Assembly: GCA_030686995.1 (NCBI GenBank)
Contig: CM060691.1
Location: 61,784,338 to 61,848,337 of the forward strand
DNA length: 64,000 bases
Direction: 5' to 3'
From: Artemisia argyi
Lineage: Eukaryota; Streptophyta; Magnoliopsida; Asterales; Asteraceae
A program made the translations under genes and the position numbers. Below, in pieces: positions 35,331 to 46,739 of this stretch (positions are counted from its first letter, which is position 1; every line of letters starts with the position of its first letter). Under the pieces are notes generated by a model. That model was not told where the DNA came from. It ran no database searches and saw nothing but the letters and a program-made list of their open reading frames with translations.

Positions 35331-35880
35331 AGGGTCTGTTAGATTTGTAGACGAGCTTAAAATTAGTACTTGTATTAATATTTGGATTTGAAATTTGATG
35401 TATAAGAGAGAAAATAATATATTTAATTAAAAATAATTAATTTATAAAAAAAATGAATTTTAATTCAATTATAGTGCTAAACAAATGAAAAAAATACTAC
35501 CTCCGTCCCATTTAAAGTGTCCACTTTCATAATGCACAAAGTTTTAGGAGATTTCACTAACTAAACTCTCCACCAATCAAATATTACTTTTACCCACTAA
35601 ACTCTCATCTTATTGGTTGGAAGGTACAAGTGGACACTTTAAATGGGACATGCAAAGATTCCATTGTGGACACTTTAAAAGGGACGGAGGGAGTAGAAAG
35701 TGAAAAAAAGGGAGTAGACCCTACAAAAAATCAAAAAGCCTACCAAAATCCTCCACTTTTACACGACACCATATTTTTGAGTTCAATCCCTAATTCATAA
35801 TCAACAAAGTCAAACCAAACAATTGGTAACAGTCAAATCAAAACAAAACCCACTCAAAAGTTGTATGCCAAACGGAACCT
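35331..35880. mobile_element. hAT-type MITE
   Basis: The ends AGGGTCTGTT and (reverse complement) AGGTTCCGTTTG resemble hAT MITE termini. An 8-bp duplication TAGTATTT (35323-35330) / TAGTTTTT (35881-35888) matches in 7 of 8 positions. It holds a Stowaway MITE. Confidence 0.7.
35497..35693. mobile_element. Stowaway (Tc1/mariner) MITE nested in the hAT MITE
   Basis: It is 197 bp with ends CTACCTCCGTCCC and GGGACGGAGGGAG, flanked by TA on both sides (35495-35496, 35694-35695). The inner arms TTTAAAGTGTCCAC / GTGGACACTTTAAA are inverted repeats. The sequence is classic for Stowaway. Confidence 0.93.
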
Positions 35881-35888
35881 TAGTTTTT

Positions 35889-37248
35889 AATATGATAGTG
35901 ATCTTTAACTTGATTAACCCAATTCATAAAAAATTACTGTGTATATTTTACATAAGCTTAATAAAATAGTTAAACGTACACTGTGTAAGATAACAAGATT
36001 AATTAGAAAGATGAGAATTTAAAGGTGATTTTTATCTTTATTCCAAAGAACTTTATTTCTTTACAGAGCATTTTAACAAAGCTTCCTGTAATGATGGGGC
36101 TTTAAGAAAAGTTGAAAGATAAAATCTATGAAAATTTCGTGAAAAGTTTTATTTTTATATTATACGGAGCATATTTGACCCATTAATTGCTCACTGAAAG
36201 TAAGTGTTTATTATCTAAATTTGGATTTCTACGTAAACCTATGGAGGTATGGAGAATGATTAGAAAGTTGATTTTCTCTTAAAAAGTTATACACGGGTCA
36301 ATTTTTTTGTTGGAGTATTAATGAACACTTTCTACTGATTAATAACTTGTATTGAACTATTGATGAACATTAAAATAAATAAATAATAAAAAAACATGAC
36401 TATTTTGTATTGATGAATATAACACATATTTTTGTATTATTTGATAAGAGTAACAAACATTTTTGTTTTTTATGAACAATTACTTGATGAACAATATTAT
36501 TTCTTCATCATTCTTTGTTAAATAACTTCATTGTTAGATATTTTTTTATGAGCATTTACTTGGACAAATAATTTTGTTTCCTCTGCATTTTTTGGTGAAC
36601 ATTTATTTGATGAAAAAAATTAATTTCCTCCACATTATTTGATGAAGAATTTTGTTCCTTTACATGTTTTGGTAAACAACTTATTTGCTGAATTTTCTTT
36701 AATGAACAATTGCATATTCAAAATTTTGTTTTATCACAATTTTGACTTTTTCCATCAAATATTAAAGCTTTTATGAATTACTAAAACATTTTATTATAAT
36801 GAATCTTTTTCGCACTCTAAAATTACAAAATTGTTTCATTGAACATCTTATGAGGTGTTTTCATAACATATGATTTTTATTAAAAATTTTGAGAAAAACT
36901 TTACAAAAACAGAAAAACAAAGCTGAAGTTAATTTAGGATTTGTTTATTAAGATTTGTTATAGTAGTTTCGTTTTATCTCAAATTGAATAAAACCCTGTT
37001 TTGATGACATTCAAATTCTTGAAAAATGTTATAATTTGTAGCGACTGAAGAAACTGAATAACCATTGAAACATAATTTATTAGTTTGAATAATTTTTTTA
37101 AATTAAAATTAGGGTAAAGATTTAGGTATATTGTGAAAAGAAAAGAATAAAAGAGACAAGTTAGATGTGATTTTTCTCAAAAAAATAAAAAATAAAAATA
37201 AATACATAAATAAATAAAAAATAAAAATACACGGACTGTTATTGCTTC
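35889..37248. other. AT-rich intergenic region
   Basis: No gene is seen. Around 36320-36720 a loosely repeated TTTGATGAACAATTTTTTTCC-like word recurs every 40-70 bases. Confidence 0.45.
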
Positions 37249-37251
37249 TTA

Positions 37252-37862
37252 GAGCAAAGGGAGCCATAACGCCGTGTACGCGTTATTCCTATGTGGCAAA
37301 GATCCAACGTAAGTTATGGCGTTATGACCATTTCCAAGGCTTGGGCGTTGGGGCTGCGTTTCAACGCAAGTTACCATGCCAACGCACGTTACAACGTGAG
37401 AAGATATATTAAAAAAATACAAACAGCCCATCTTCTTCTTCATTTTCAGGTGTGTGTTTTTCAGCGTGTGTGTGTAGCTAGTGTGTGTAATGGGGTAGAA
37501 GATATATTAATGGTTTTTGCAGTTTGGTCCCTCTAATTTTTGTAGGGTTTTTCTTTTTTCTTTTTTCTTTTACGTACACTTTTTTATTTAGTTTGTTAAA
37601 AAAAATGTAATTTGTTTTTTATTTGATATTTCCGCATGTTTTATATATTTATGTTCATTTTTTTAAGTATTCGTAATGTAATGTTTAGTTTTATTAATAA
37701 AATGTTTGAATGTTTAATAAATGAATTTGTTGATGGTAGAATTTGTAAATTTGTAAAAAGTGGTGTTATTGGGTGTTATGATTTTTTATTTTTTTGATGT
37801 TATGTTATTTGGTGGTGAGATAATGTGGTGCTGACGTAGCAAAGTTATGGCTCCTTATGCTC
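37252..37862. mobile_element. Tourist-like (PIF/Harbinger) MITE
   Basis: Terminal inverted repeats GAGCAAAGGGAGCCATAAC and (right, reversed) GAGCATAAGGAGCCATAAC differ in two or three places. TTA flanks both ends (37249-37251, 37863-37865). The interior has no ORF of note. Confidence 0.82.
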
Positions 37863-38097
37863 TTATCATACTATATTATAAAGCATGAATGCCTACTATT
37901 AATAGAATACTTAAAATTAAGCATTACACATTTCAATGCTAAAAATACAAGTGATTCAAAATAATTAGACATTTTTTGCCATTAAAGTTTAAAATTAATG
38001 ACTTAAAATTGAAAATTAATGACTTAAAATTGATCATTATGTATATTAAATACAATTAATTAAATAGTCAATAAATACAATTAATACACATATTAAA

Positions 38098-38229
38098 GGG
38101 AAGTGATACTTACACCACTTTTTTTAATGCACACACCACAATTATGCATATAGCATGTTGTAACATGTGCATTAATGATGTAACATTGTGGTGTATGTAT
38201 AAAAAAAATGATGTAAGTATCACTTCCCC
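38098..38229. mobile_element. Small MITE (132 bp) inside the Helitron
   Basis: Ends GGGAAGTGATACTTACA and (reverse) GGGGAAGTGATACTTACA form inverted repeats of about 45 bases with few mismatches. Flanks ATATTAAA and TTATTAAA match in 7 of 8, suggesting an 8-bp duplication (hAT-like). Confidence 0.75.
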
Positions 38230-38348
38230 TTATTAAAACACCCCTTACATAAGAAATACAAATTATCAAGCATATTATACAATCAACTTAAACACAATTC
38301 CTGCATTAAATGTTACTAATACAAATAATAAAGCATATTATACAAATT

Positions 38349-38440
38349 TTTAAGCCCGAACGAGCAATGGGCCAAATGGGCTCGAGCCCGAATGGGCACG
38401 GGTCAAACGGGCTCGAGCCCGAACGAACACGAGCTAAATG
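38349..38440. repeat. Short GGGCTCGAGCCCGAA-type repeats
   Basis: Four or five copies of a palindromic GGGCTCGAGCCCGAA word, spaced about 20 bases, stand out as GC-rich in AT-rich DNA. Confidence 0.6.
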
Positions 38441-38606
38441 AAATTTTTGATATCCATAAATTTATTGTCAAAAAGAATATAATAAACTAAAATATGTTCA
38501 CATATTGTACAAACCAAGCAAACTACTAAACAAAAACATAAAATAAATAATAAATAAAATAATACAAACAAAGCAAAATTTTATCAAACTTTTGCTATAA
38601 AAAACT

Positions 38607-39138
38607 AGGGGTGGCAATCGAGTCGTGTTCGTGTTGACATATTCGGGTTCGCGGGTTGGCGAATTGAAATAACCTCAACCCAAACACAACCCATTTATTA
38701 ATCGTGTCAAAAAGCTCAACCCTAACCCAGACCTGCATAACACGTGTAACCTGTTTGTAACCCGTTTAAGTAAATAGGTCAAGTAGTGAATAAGATTGGT
38801 GGTTTGTTTATTTAACTTGCTTAAATGCAAAAATGATATAAGAATCTAAAATATGATAAAATAACATACAAATAACTATACGACAATTTTAATGATATTT
38901 GAGTTATAAGTTATAAGCGTCAATTTCAATAAAATCTGAGTTATAATCATAAGAACATAACAAAATACATTTAATCCATATTCAACATTAAAACCAAGTT
39001 ATATATTTTATATTTAGAGACTTATATACTTAAACGGGTTCACGTGTTGACCTGTTTAATACTTGCTCAACCCAAACCTGTTTAACTTCGTGTCGGGTTC
39101 GTGTCGTTTATCGTGTCGTGTCGAGAATTGCCACCCCT
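38607..39138. mobile_element. MITE with AGGGGTGGCAAT termini
   Basis: The ends AGGGGTGGCAAT and ATTGCCACCCCT are perfect inverted repeats. ATAAAAAACT is duplicated at 38597-38606 and 39139-39148 (the match extends to 12 bases including the terminal T and A). The subterminal sequence repeats GTGTCGTGTTCGTG-like words. The long duplication hints at a Mutator-like origin; hAT is the alternative. Confidence 0.82.
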
Positions 39139-39253
39139 ATAAAAAACTAATCAGTAAAGCTATTGCCAAAAAATGTACAAATAAAATAAAATATTAATCG
39201 AAAAAATTAAATTATAGGATATCCACAGCTGCATCGCGCGAGGACCCTACTAA

Positions 39254-41112
39254 TAGTTTTTAAAAGGTGAGTTTTTCTCTCACTAAGATGAGTTTCTCTC
39301 ACTTTCCGCATGATTATGAGCCATAGAGGTATCGACGCCATGTTATTTAATATTTATCATAGCTAGCTTTTTCATAGATCTCGATATCCGTTCTTAAGAA
39401 AGTTGCCACTTTATTTACATTATGTGAAAAAGAATATATAAAACCTCAAATCCAAATAATGAGTGTTATAGGAGAATTGATTCTTCATAACTTTATAGGT
39501 GATGTAAATCGCTAAGTCTTATTTTAGGTCGACTTCATTGTAAGAGTACATGTACAGCTAGTCGGTCAAACTGCCTTCTTTATTTTGGTAGGTTTCTATT
39601 TCGTATAACTCGCGTAATTAGGTAAACCAAATGATATTAACCGCAAAAATCTCATGATATGATTTGGTTAATTGGTAATTGATTTATGATTAGACGTGCG
39701 TACACAGCCCCGATAATTCTACTTTTGGACCCCATCGTCGACGATCCAATAATTCTTCTGTTTTCATGATTACGAATCACGAAGTTACGGCCATTTAAAT
39801 TTTGTACATATTTTCACACACTTGTCCTTCTATTTGTTTCACAAAAGTATTTAACAAGTCGCTAATAATTATTTTCTAATAAGATTTAAAGTTGATAATC
39901 AAGGGTCACTATCATAACAAAAACATTAAATAGATTTAGAGAGTTTTGTCCCTGTTTGTTGATGAGTAGATTAACTACGGAAAAGAGGGTTAACTACCTA
40001 TCATTTGACATGCCTAAGCTAAACTAGAAAGACGATGAAGTTGCCACGTCTTTATCTTTAGCTAAAGATAGGAAAGGTTAATGTATGATTATCTGTGAGG
40101 AAATATAATGTTGAGTATTTAATATGTTAATGTCGTTTTCATTACCCAAAAACTAATTTTTAATGTTAAAATACTTGGATGGAAATTTTAGGTTTTCTTA
40201 TTAAAACGAAATGCAAGGTTAAGTGCTGAATAAAGATGTAGTTTGCGAAGAAAAAACACTTGACATGATGCGTTCATGCGTTCAGTTTTTTATATTTTGA
40301 ATGACACGATGACAGTATTCAATAATTATTTGCTGTTAGTTCAAATTCATATGCATCGTCCCTCAAAGACACGAGTAAAATTGTGATTAATCAAGCTTTA
40401 TACGATGAATTGAGCCGATGAGCCGGTAAAAACAACAAAATATTTTTCTGACCATAATTAAAACAAAGGTAAATCGACTATCATATTGTAGATTATGTTA
40501 GTTGATTAGATAAAGCTGGTTATATTGTGTATTAAGATAATATTGATCGATTTTTGCAAACAATTATTTTTGTGATTTGAATCTTCTCAAGTTGATATGA
40601 ATATAATCAGTAATGTTCTCTCATAAATAAAACAGTAGAGCCTACTGAAGGACCTATTATTTTTTATTTATTTATTTATTTTTAATTATGAAAAAACATT
40701 ACCGATCATGTTTTCAAATCAAATTGAGAGGATTTCAATTTATATTTTTATAGTAAAAGCTTGATACTGTTTTGCTTTGCATATTACTCTTGCCTCCACC
40801 GTATTTTTCCCTGCTGGTAAACTAAAAGCTTAGAAACTGGATAACCAAAGCAAGTAAAAAAGGAGTAATAAATTCGACAGGTCTAGATTTGACATCAAGT
40901 CTTAGAATATTTATGCAAAATTTTACATTGTTATTAAATAGTTTGAATGGCATGTGATATGAACGAGAAGAAAAAATCCATTCTAGTGATTAGATGCAAC
41001 ACATTTTCTCCATAAGATTGCAACTACACGAGTTTGTACATTAAATCTTTTGGCAATCCTCGTCACCCAATGGGCAGTTAAACAAAATTGTGATGTAGTC
41101 ATGGATACAAAC
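39254..41112. other. Intergenic region without recognisable genes
   Basis: I find no ORF with family signatures and no clear transposon ends in this 1.9 kb. Confidence 0.5.
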
Positions 41113-41115
41113 TAA

Positions 41116-41497
41116 GGCTGTGTTTGTTTTTTGTTTTTTTGCCTTTTATCAGCCTCTGAATGGGCACTATGTCTGAATCGGTCAGACATTTTGACGTTCA
41201 GACCATTTTTTTTTTCTTTCTATTCAGACGCGTTCAGATGCAGTAAGATCTTAATGGTTTAGACTTGAGAGGGGTGTCTGAATGCGTCTTGTTGCCTCTT
41301 GCTGACACAAATAAAAACAAAAAAAAAAAAAAAAAAAAAAAAAAAATTAGTACGAGCAAGCAAATGTGCGGTTCAAACATGAGTTTTTTCTTTTCCCCGT
41401 TCAGATGCGGTCAGATTCAGACATTTACGTATCAGATTCGGATTCAGATGTGCGGTTCAGATTCAGATTCAGACCCTCTTAACAAACAAACACCGCC
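41116..41497. mobile_element. Tourist-like MITE, relative of 29915-30167
   Basis: Ends GGCTGTGTTTGTTT and (reverse) GGCGGTGTTTGTTT are flanked by TAA (41113-41115, 41498-41500). Subterminal TCTGAATC and TTCAGATTCAGA words repeat, and a 27-base A run (about 41320-41346) lies in the middle. Confidence 0.78.
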
Positions 41498-41500
41498 TAA

Positions 41501-41958
41501 GTCGATCGATACTCTGTATATTAATACTTATGGGCCATCTAAATTTATTAATTAATTAAATCGATATTAATTTATGATGCAGTTAAGGACACATAACCAC
41601 ACATCTGGCCATTGAGAATCGTTTAGGGGCTGAAAATAGTCTTTTTCTATTTTATAAGCTTTATTTTGAACTTTTTGATTTGTTTCTTTTTTGTTATTTG
41701 CTTGGATTTTGTTTCGTTTTTGGTGGTTAGACACATAATGTCTTTAGGGTTTTTATAAACTCAGTAATTGATTATTATTGACGGCTAATAAAGACTTCCC
41801 CATATTGGGCATTCGGTTATTTGCTTGTTATTGATTATTCCCTTTATTGTTTGGCCATCGATCCGACATTAATTTATCTATAAATTAATGAATCGGGATC
41901 TACAAAGATATCATTTTAGAGAGTTTTAATTTAATCGAGTTTGTACTGTAGTTGCAAA
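41501..41958. other. Intergenic DNA
   Basis: No feature is supported; it is AT-rich with T-rich stretches. Confidence 0.45.
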
Positions 41959-42106
41959 GCCAGATTAAGGCTTGCAGCACGCGATTAGAAAGGTGAAGTA
42001 GTTTTCCAAGTGCAAAATATGTCGAAGACATGGAGTCAGCTCTTATGGTTGAGGTTAATGCTATACTGTGGGCAACTAGAGTGGCCAAAGTAAACAACTT
42101 AAGAAG
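41959..42106 (+). pseudogene. Possible RNase H-like (RVT_3) fragment
   Basis: One frame reads ALMVEVNAILWATRVAKVNN, which fits the E-A-x-A-(I/L) helix of plant RNase H-like domains found in LINEs and host-like copies (the first Glu is in place). It is only about 30 residues and is cut by a hAT element at 42107. Confidence 0.35.
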
Positions 42107-42725
42107 CAAGCGCGTAGCTAGGAATTTGTTTTTGGGGGGGCCAAAAAAAATAAAAGACGTTTGCAAGTGCTAAAAAAATCATAATATATAACTATGTAAA
42201 AATTTTGCAACAAATTTGTTCATTTAGCGCTTTACTTGCACACGGCATTCATTAGCATCATTAAAATCATCTAAAAATGAATCTAAACTAAAATCCTTAG
42301 CTACGAGTATATCTTTCTCAATGTAAAGAACTAAACTATCAGAAAGGAAGTCATCATCCATTCTATTTTGGAGTCTATTTTTACAATTTTCATGACTGAA
42401 AATGCACATTTAGTAACCTTGATGATGAATTCGGCGTAACTATATTCTGTGTGGACAAGAACTTGACATAAATATGTTTAGGATTACTTATTTAGTTAGT
42501 CAATCAAGTTTTGTAAGGTATTTATAGACGACTAATAAAGGGTGATGGATCAATTGTACAACAATTAGTATTTATACATGGACTTCATCAGTTGATAAAG
42601 TGGGCCAAAAAAATAATATTATTTACAGTTTATAACATAAGGCTTTTTACATAATACCCATGTACAATTTTTAAGGCTTTGTGGGTGGGCCATGGCCCAC
42701 CTTACCCCACATAGCTCCACCACTG
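42107..42725 (-). mobile_element. hAT element remnant with transposase tail
   Basis: The candidate termini CAAGCGCGTAGC (left) and CAGTGGTGGAGC (right, reversed) are diverged inverted repeats. Flanks TTAAGAAG (42099-42106) and CTAACAAG (42726-42733) match in 6 of 8. It encloses a transposase C-terminal piece, so it is a deletion derivative. Confidence 0.6.
42226..42440 (-). pseudogene. hAT transposase C-terminal fragment (ZMYM1-like)
   Basis: On the minus strand the hAT dimerisation tail is seen in two frames: CAFSVMKIVK, then NRMDDDFLSDSLVLYIEKDI and a short tail to a stop after QVKR. In plant ZMYM1-like hAT transposases the equivalent is ERAFSAMK followed by MDDEWLNDC-type residues. A frameshift lies near 42365. 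It would be the last ~65 residues of a protein of about 800. Confidence 0.75.
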
Positions 42726-42733
42726 CTAACAAG

Positions 42734-43172
42734 GATTGAAATAAAAATGGATTACGCACTTTATATTGATCATTATATCATATATACATTTATTGGGCTA
42801 TTTTGGCAAACCTCACATGCCCCCACTGTAGAAACCATTTAGGACGGGTCGGGTTTGGGCGGGGCGAGTCGGGACTAACGACCGTTAGTTACTGTAGCGT
42901 TATAACTAACGGCCGTTAGATATTTAACGGCTGTTAGCTAACGATCGTTATCTTTAACATTTTCTTTAAAAATCCATACGAAATTGGTCCTTCATCTCAG
43001 AATTCCGTTGCATATTTAGTCCTCTCATAATTTACATAATTGGTCCTTCATGTTATACGTCCATTGCAAAGTCAGTCCTTAGTCACTAAATTGACGTTAA
43101 GTAGCTACCGGCCATTATTACACTTTCCCTATTCAGAAAACACCCCGCGGCAATGCACGGTTTTCCAACTAG
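42734..43172 (+). mobile_element. Helitron-like 3' end with inverted TAACGGCCGTTA words
   Basis: The right edge has a GC hairpin (CCCGCGGCAATGCACGG, about 43145-43160) followed by CTAG (43169-43172) and T, the pattern of plant Helitron 3' ends. No clear 5' end is seen; the left limit given is only the end of the preceding hAT element. At 42878-42955 the words GACCGTTAGTTA, TAACGGCCGTTAG and TAACGATCGTTA form overlapping inverted repeats. Confidence 0.45.
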
Positions 43173-43579
43173 TTATTTACAAGGAAGCCTCTATATCAGA
43201 TATATGAGATGTGGCATGATATTATTGACCTAACCTCTCTATTTGAGCATTGCTCATGGGTTTTTGTATAATAGGGTTGCACACATAATAAATAGATGAG
43301 CTTTAGGTGAAATCCAACTTGCTCTTGTTCATCGTGAATCTAATGTGTGTGTGTTATCGATGTTTTATGAATTATATATTAATACGTAGTATATGATTTT
43401 ATCATAAAAAATGAACAAAAATTGAGTTGAAACAAGAGCATTTTTTAAACATGTAATCCTTGTCGATGTTTTTAATTAATTGTCAACTACTTAAAATAGA
43501 TAGTAAAAATTTGATTATTTCCATATTACTTACTTGAAATAATAATAAATGTGTAAAAAGTAAGAAAAGGAAAACAATA

Positions 43580-43634
<55 letters not shown>

Positions 43635-44089
43635 GGAGAACAAATATTTTAGGATGGAGAGAATATATGAAGAAGACTAAGAACGATCTAGTCAAACTAA
43701 CACATGCAAGGCCATCATCTGATATGAGATGTACTTATGAGTGACAAACTTATACATTAACATAACCTTCTCAATACTTATAACGAAGATTAAGGTTTGA
43801 CATAAGATTCGTCATCATCTATGGCAAAAAATTTATAGGAACCACAAATATAAGTAGATTATATGTTACTTGCTTATTTTAACTTTGCAACTATCGTTTT
43901 TGTCTACGCATTATTCACACACCTTTTATGAACAAATTACTGTTGTAGGTACAAGGAAACAGATTGATGTCTCGGAGAAAATGAAAGGTGTTGGTACATA
44001 AAACAAGACACAAAGGTTGGATTGTTGCATAGGGTTTTTGAGAGAGTTGTTTAACTCAAGATTGTAATTGGTAATGCAATAATTATTCT
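43173..44089. other. Intergenic region with long T run
   Basis: No gene is seen. A 47-base T run spans about 43586-43632. Confidence 0.5.
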
Positions 44090-44140
44090 ATATACTAAAA
44101 CCCATTTGTAAACGGGGTGCATGGTGATTTTATTACGAGA
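44090..44140 (+). other. Helitron-like 5' terminus candidate
   Basis: TCTATATACTAAAACCCATT resembles the AT-rich 5' ends of plant Helitrons and follows a T. No matching 3' end was found downstream, where other insertions have occurred, so this is only suggestive. Confidence 0.3.
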
Positions 44141-44640
44141 TAGTTATGAAACTAATCTATTTTCTTATTGGCTGTTCATGTTTCCTTTATTTTTAATGTC
44201 CCCACGTAACATTGTATCATTGGTCAGTTTTGCTAATGAGGAAAGGGTGCTACAGTACCTTAGTAACAGTGCACCCCGTTTTCCGTTTAAATCATGCACT
44301 GTTATATGTAATTTGGCCATTGTTTGTATATTCCATTCCACAAATTTCCTGAACCTTCCGGCTCCCATTCTTTCTTATTCAAAAAATGATAAACACTTGC
44401 TCTCTCCAAAACACACACACACACAATCTGGATGAAAACTAAAAAAACCACAAGAGAAAAGTCCAAAATACATCCCTGTGGTATGTCAAATGACCGATTT
44501 ACATCATTTTTCCTTTTTTGACTCAAATTCATCCTTGTGGTTGTAACTTTAGATCAAATACATCCCCCAGTTAGTAATATCAGTTACTATAGACTAACGA
44601 TGCAAATGATTTTCCGTTATCTCCTAACAAGAGTTAAAAT

Positions 44641-44805
44641 AGTTGCATCGTTAGTCCTCATTAAGTTAAAATATTTGCATCGTTAGTCCACATAGACTAT
44701 AGAGTTAAAATATTTGCATCGTTAGTCCTCATTGAGTTAAAATATTTGCATTGTTAGTCCTCATTGAGTCAAAATATTTGCATCGTTAGTCCTCATTGAC
44801 TATTC
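44641..44805. repeat. Tandem 32-bp repeats, left arm
   Basis: About five units of CATCGTTAGTCCTCATTGAG plus AAAATATTTG, each about 32 bp with one longer unit. The mirror array is at 45748-45985. Confidence 0.88.
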
Positions 44806-45747
44806 TTACGTTTTTATCTTTTTTCGTCCGTTTTTCTTATGTTTCGTCTGTTTTTATCCATTTTCTCATGTTTTTATCAGTTTTCATCCATTTTTCTCAT
44901 GTTTTTATCCGTTTCTTCCGTTTTTCTCACGTTTTTATCCGTGCTCATACACTTTTATTCGTTTTCGTCTATTTTTTTTACGTTTTCATCCGTTTTTCTT
45001 ATATTTCATCTGGTTTCATCCATTTTTTTATATAATATGTATGAAAACGGATAAAATATATGAAAATTGATAAAAACGTATGAAAACTTGACATTTGATA
45101 AAAATGTTTCTGAATCGATTTTAAATCACGATTTTGACCCCTTTCTGGTCCGAATCATCAAAAGTGTAAAACACGAAAGTTGTCCGGAATAATGTTTTAC
45201 ATCAAGATACGCGAGATTTTAACTTGAAATAGTAGCTTTTTACTATCAAAACTTAAGCGGTGTACGACCAAATTCATAACCGCTTAAGTTTTGGTAGTAA
45301 AAAACCACTATTTTAGGTTAAAATCTTGCGTATCTGGATGTAAAACGTTATTCCGGACAACTTTCGTGTTTTACACTTTTGATTATTCGGATCAGAAAAG
45401 CGTCAAAATCGTGATTTAAAATCGATTCAGAAACATTTTTATCAAATGTCAAGTTTTCATACGTTTTTATCAATTTTCATATATTTTTTATCCATTTTTA
45501 TACATATTATATATAAAAAATGGATGAAACCAGATAAAATATAAGAAAAATGGATGAAAACGTAGAAAATTAAACGAAAACGAATAAAAGTGTTTGAGCA
45601 CGGATAAAAACGTGAGAAAAACGGAAGAAACGGATAAAAACATGAGGAAAATGGATGAAAACTGATAAAAACATGAGAAAAACGGATAAAAATGGACAAA
45701 ACGTAAGAAAAACGGACGAAAAAGGATAAAAACGTAAGAATAGTCAA

Positions 45748-45985
45748 TGAGGACTAACGATGCAAATATTTTAACTCAATGAGGACTAACTATGCAAATA
45801 TTTTAACTCAATGAGCACTAACGATGCAAATATTTTAACTCTATATTCAATGAGGACTAACGATGGAAATATTTTAACTAAATGAGGATTAACGATGCAA
45901 ATATTTTAACTCTATAGTCAAAGAGGACTAACGATGCAAATATTTTAACTCAATGAGGACTAACGATGCAACTATTTAACTCTTG
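45748..45985. repeat. Tandem 32-bp repeats, right arm
   Basis: About seven units of the inverse sequence (GAGGACTAACGATGCAAATA plus TTTTAACTCAAT). The copy number differs from the left arm, so the arms have changed independently by slippage or unequal exchange. Confidence 0.88.
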
Positions 45986-46289
45986 TTAAGAGATAACGGA
46001 AAATCATTTGCATCGTTAGTCCATAGTAACTGATATTACTAACTGGGGATGTATTTGTTCCAAAGTTACAATCACAGGGATGAATTTTGAGCCAAAAAAA
46101 AGAAAAAAGAAAAGAAAAATGATGTAAATCGGTCATTTGGCATACCACAGGGATGTATTTTGGACTTTTCTCAAACCAAAATCTACAAATTAGTGGAAGA
46201 TCTATCACGCCGCGGTGTCCAATTTCAAGATTAAAATGAGAAATTGGTTAAGTAAGTTTATTAACATTAAAAATAATATTTTCTCCACA

Positions 46290-46491
46290 TCTTAGATTTG
46301 CCTCCTTGGAGAGGATTGTTACAGCTTCAGGTCCGGGGTTTGGTGATTGGCAGTGGTGGTTAGCCACTCTTCCAATCAAGTTGGGTGGTCTTGGCATCAT
46401 TTCAGCAGGAGACATCATCCAGTATGCTTTTCTCGCCTCCCGCATGCAATCAAGTGATTTACAGGCCAAGATAGTGTCCAAATCGGGTATT
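46290..46491 (+). pseudogene. Reverse transcriptase-like gene fragment
   Basis: A frame reads ERIVTASGPGFGDWQWWLAT, then LPIKLGGLGIISAGDIIQYA and FLASRMQSSDLQAKI. The GPGFGDWQWRLATLP...GGLG block is one I recall downstream of RT domains in non-LTR-like reverse transcriptase genes of Asteraceae. It ends where the ATT microsatellite begins. Only about 65 residues are left. Confidence 0.55.
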
Positions 46492-46496
46492 ATCTC

Positions 46497-46602
<106 letters not shown>

Positions 46603-46739
46603 TTGAGATTTGGTTTAATAATCTTACCTATTTTTTTTAGCCAATCCTTTTATTTCTCTAATCTTACGCTTAAAAACAGTAAACGCTTGCGTTTGAGATT
46701 TGATTACAGGTTTAGTATATGTTATTTTTTATTGACGTC

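Larger units (their letters stand above)
37866..39253 (+). mobile_element. Non-autonomous Helitron candidate
   Basis: The left end TCATACTATATTATAAAGCA resembles plant Helitron 5' termini. The right end GCATCGCGCGAGGACCCTA followed by CTAA (39250-39253) resembles the 3' end with a GC-rich hairpin and CTRR. It lies between A (37865) and T (39254), as Helitrons do. No helicase is present. Two MITEs are nested inside. Confidence 0.62.
44454..46172. mobile_element. Palindromic (foldback) MULE-like element
   Basis: The element is one long inverted repeat: left arm 44454-45261, spacer 45262-45278, right arm 45279-46172. Termini are GAGAAAAGTCCAAAATACAT and its complement. A 9-bp duplication AAACCACAA (44445-44453) / AAACCAAAA (46173-46181) matches in 8 of 9, typical of Mutator-like elements. 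There is no transposase ORF; open frames here are Phe/Ile/Ser-rich by-products of TTTTTATCC-type repeats. Confidence 0.88.

Noticed and set aside
41319..41346. A run as a poly(A) tail of a retroposed gene
   Set aside because: It lies in the middle of a MITE with inverted ends and TAA duplications, not at a 3' end.
42840..43140. Hint of a coding block in the GC-rich stretch after the hAT remnant
   Set aside because: Stops in all frames; the signal comes from inverted TAACGG words.
44796..45747. Phe/Ser/Ile-rich ORFs that look like membrane proteins
   Set aside because: They are translations of TTTTTATCC-type repeats in the arms of the palindromic element; mirror copies appear on the other strand.
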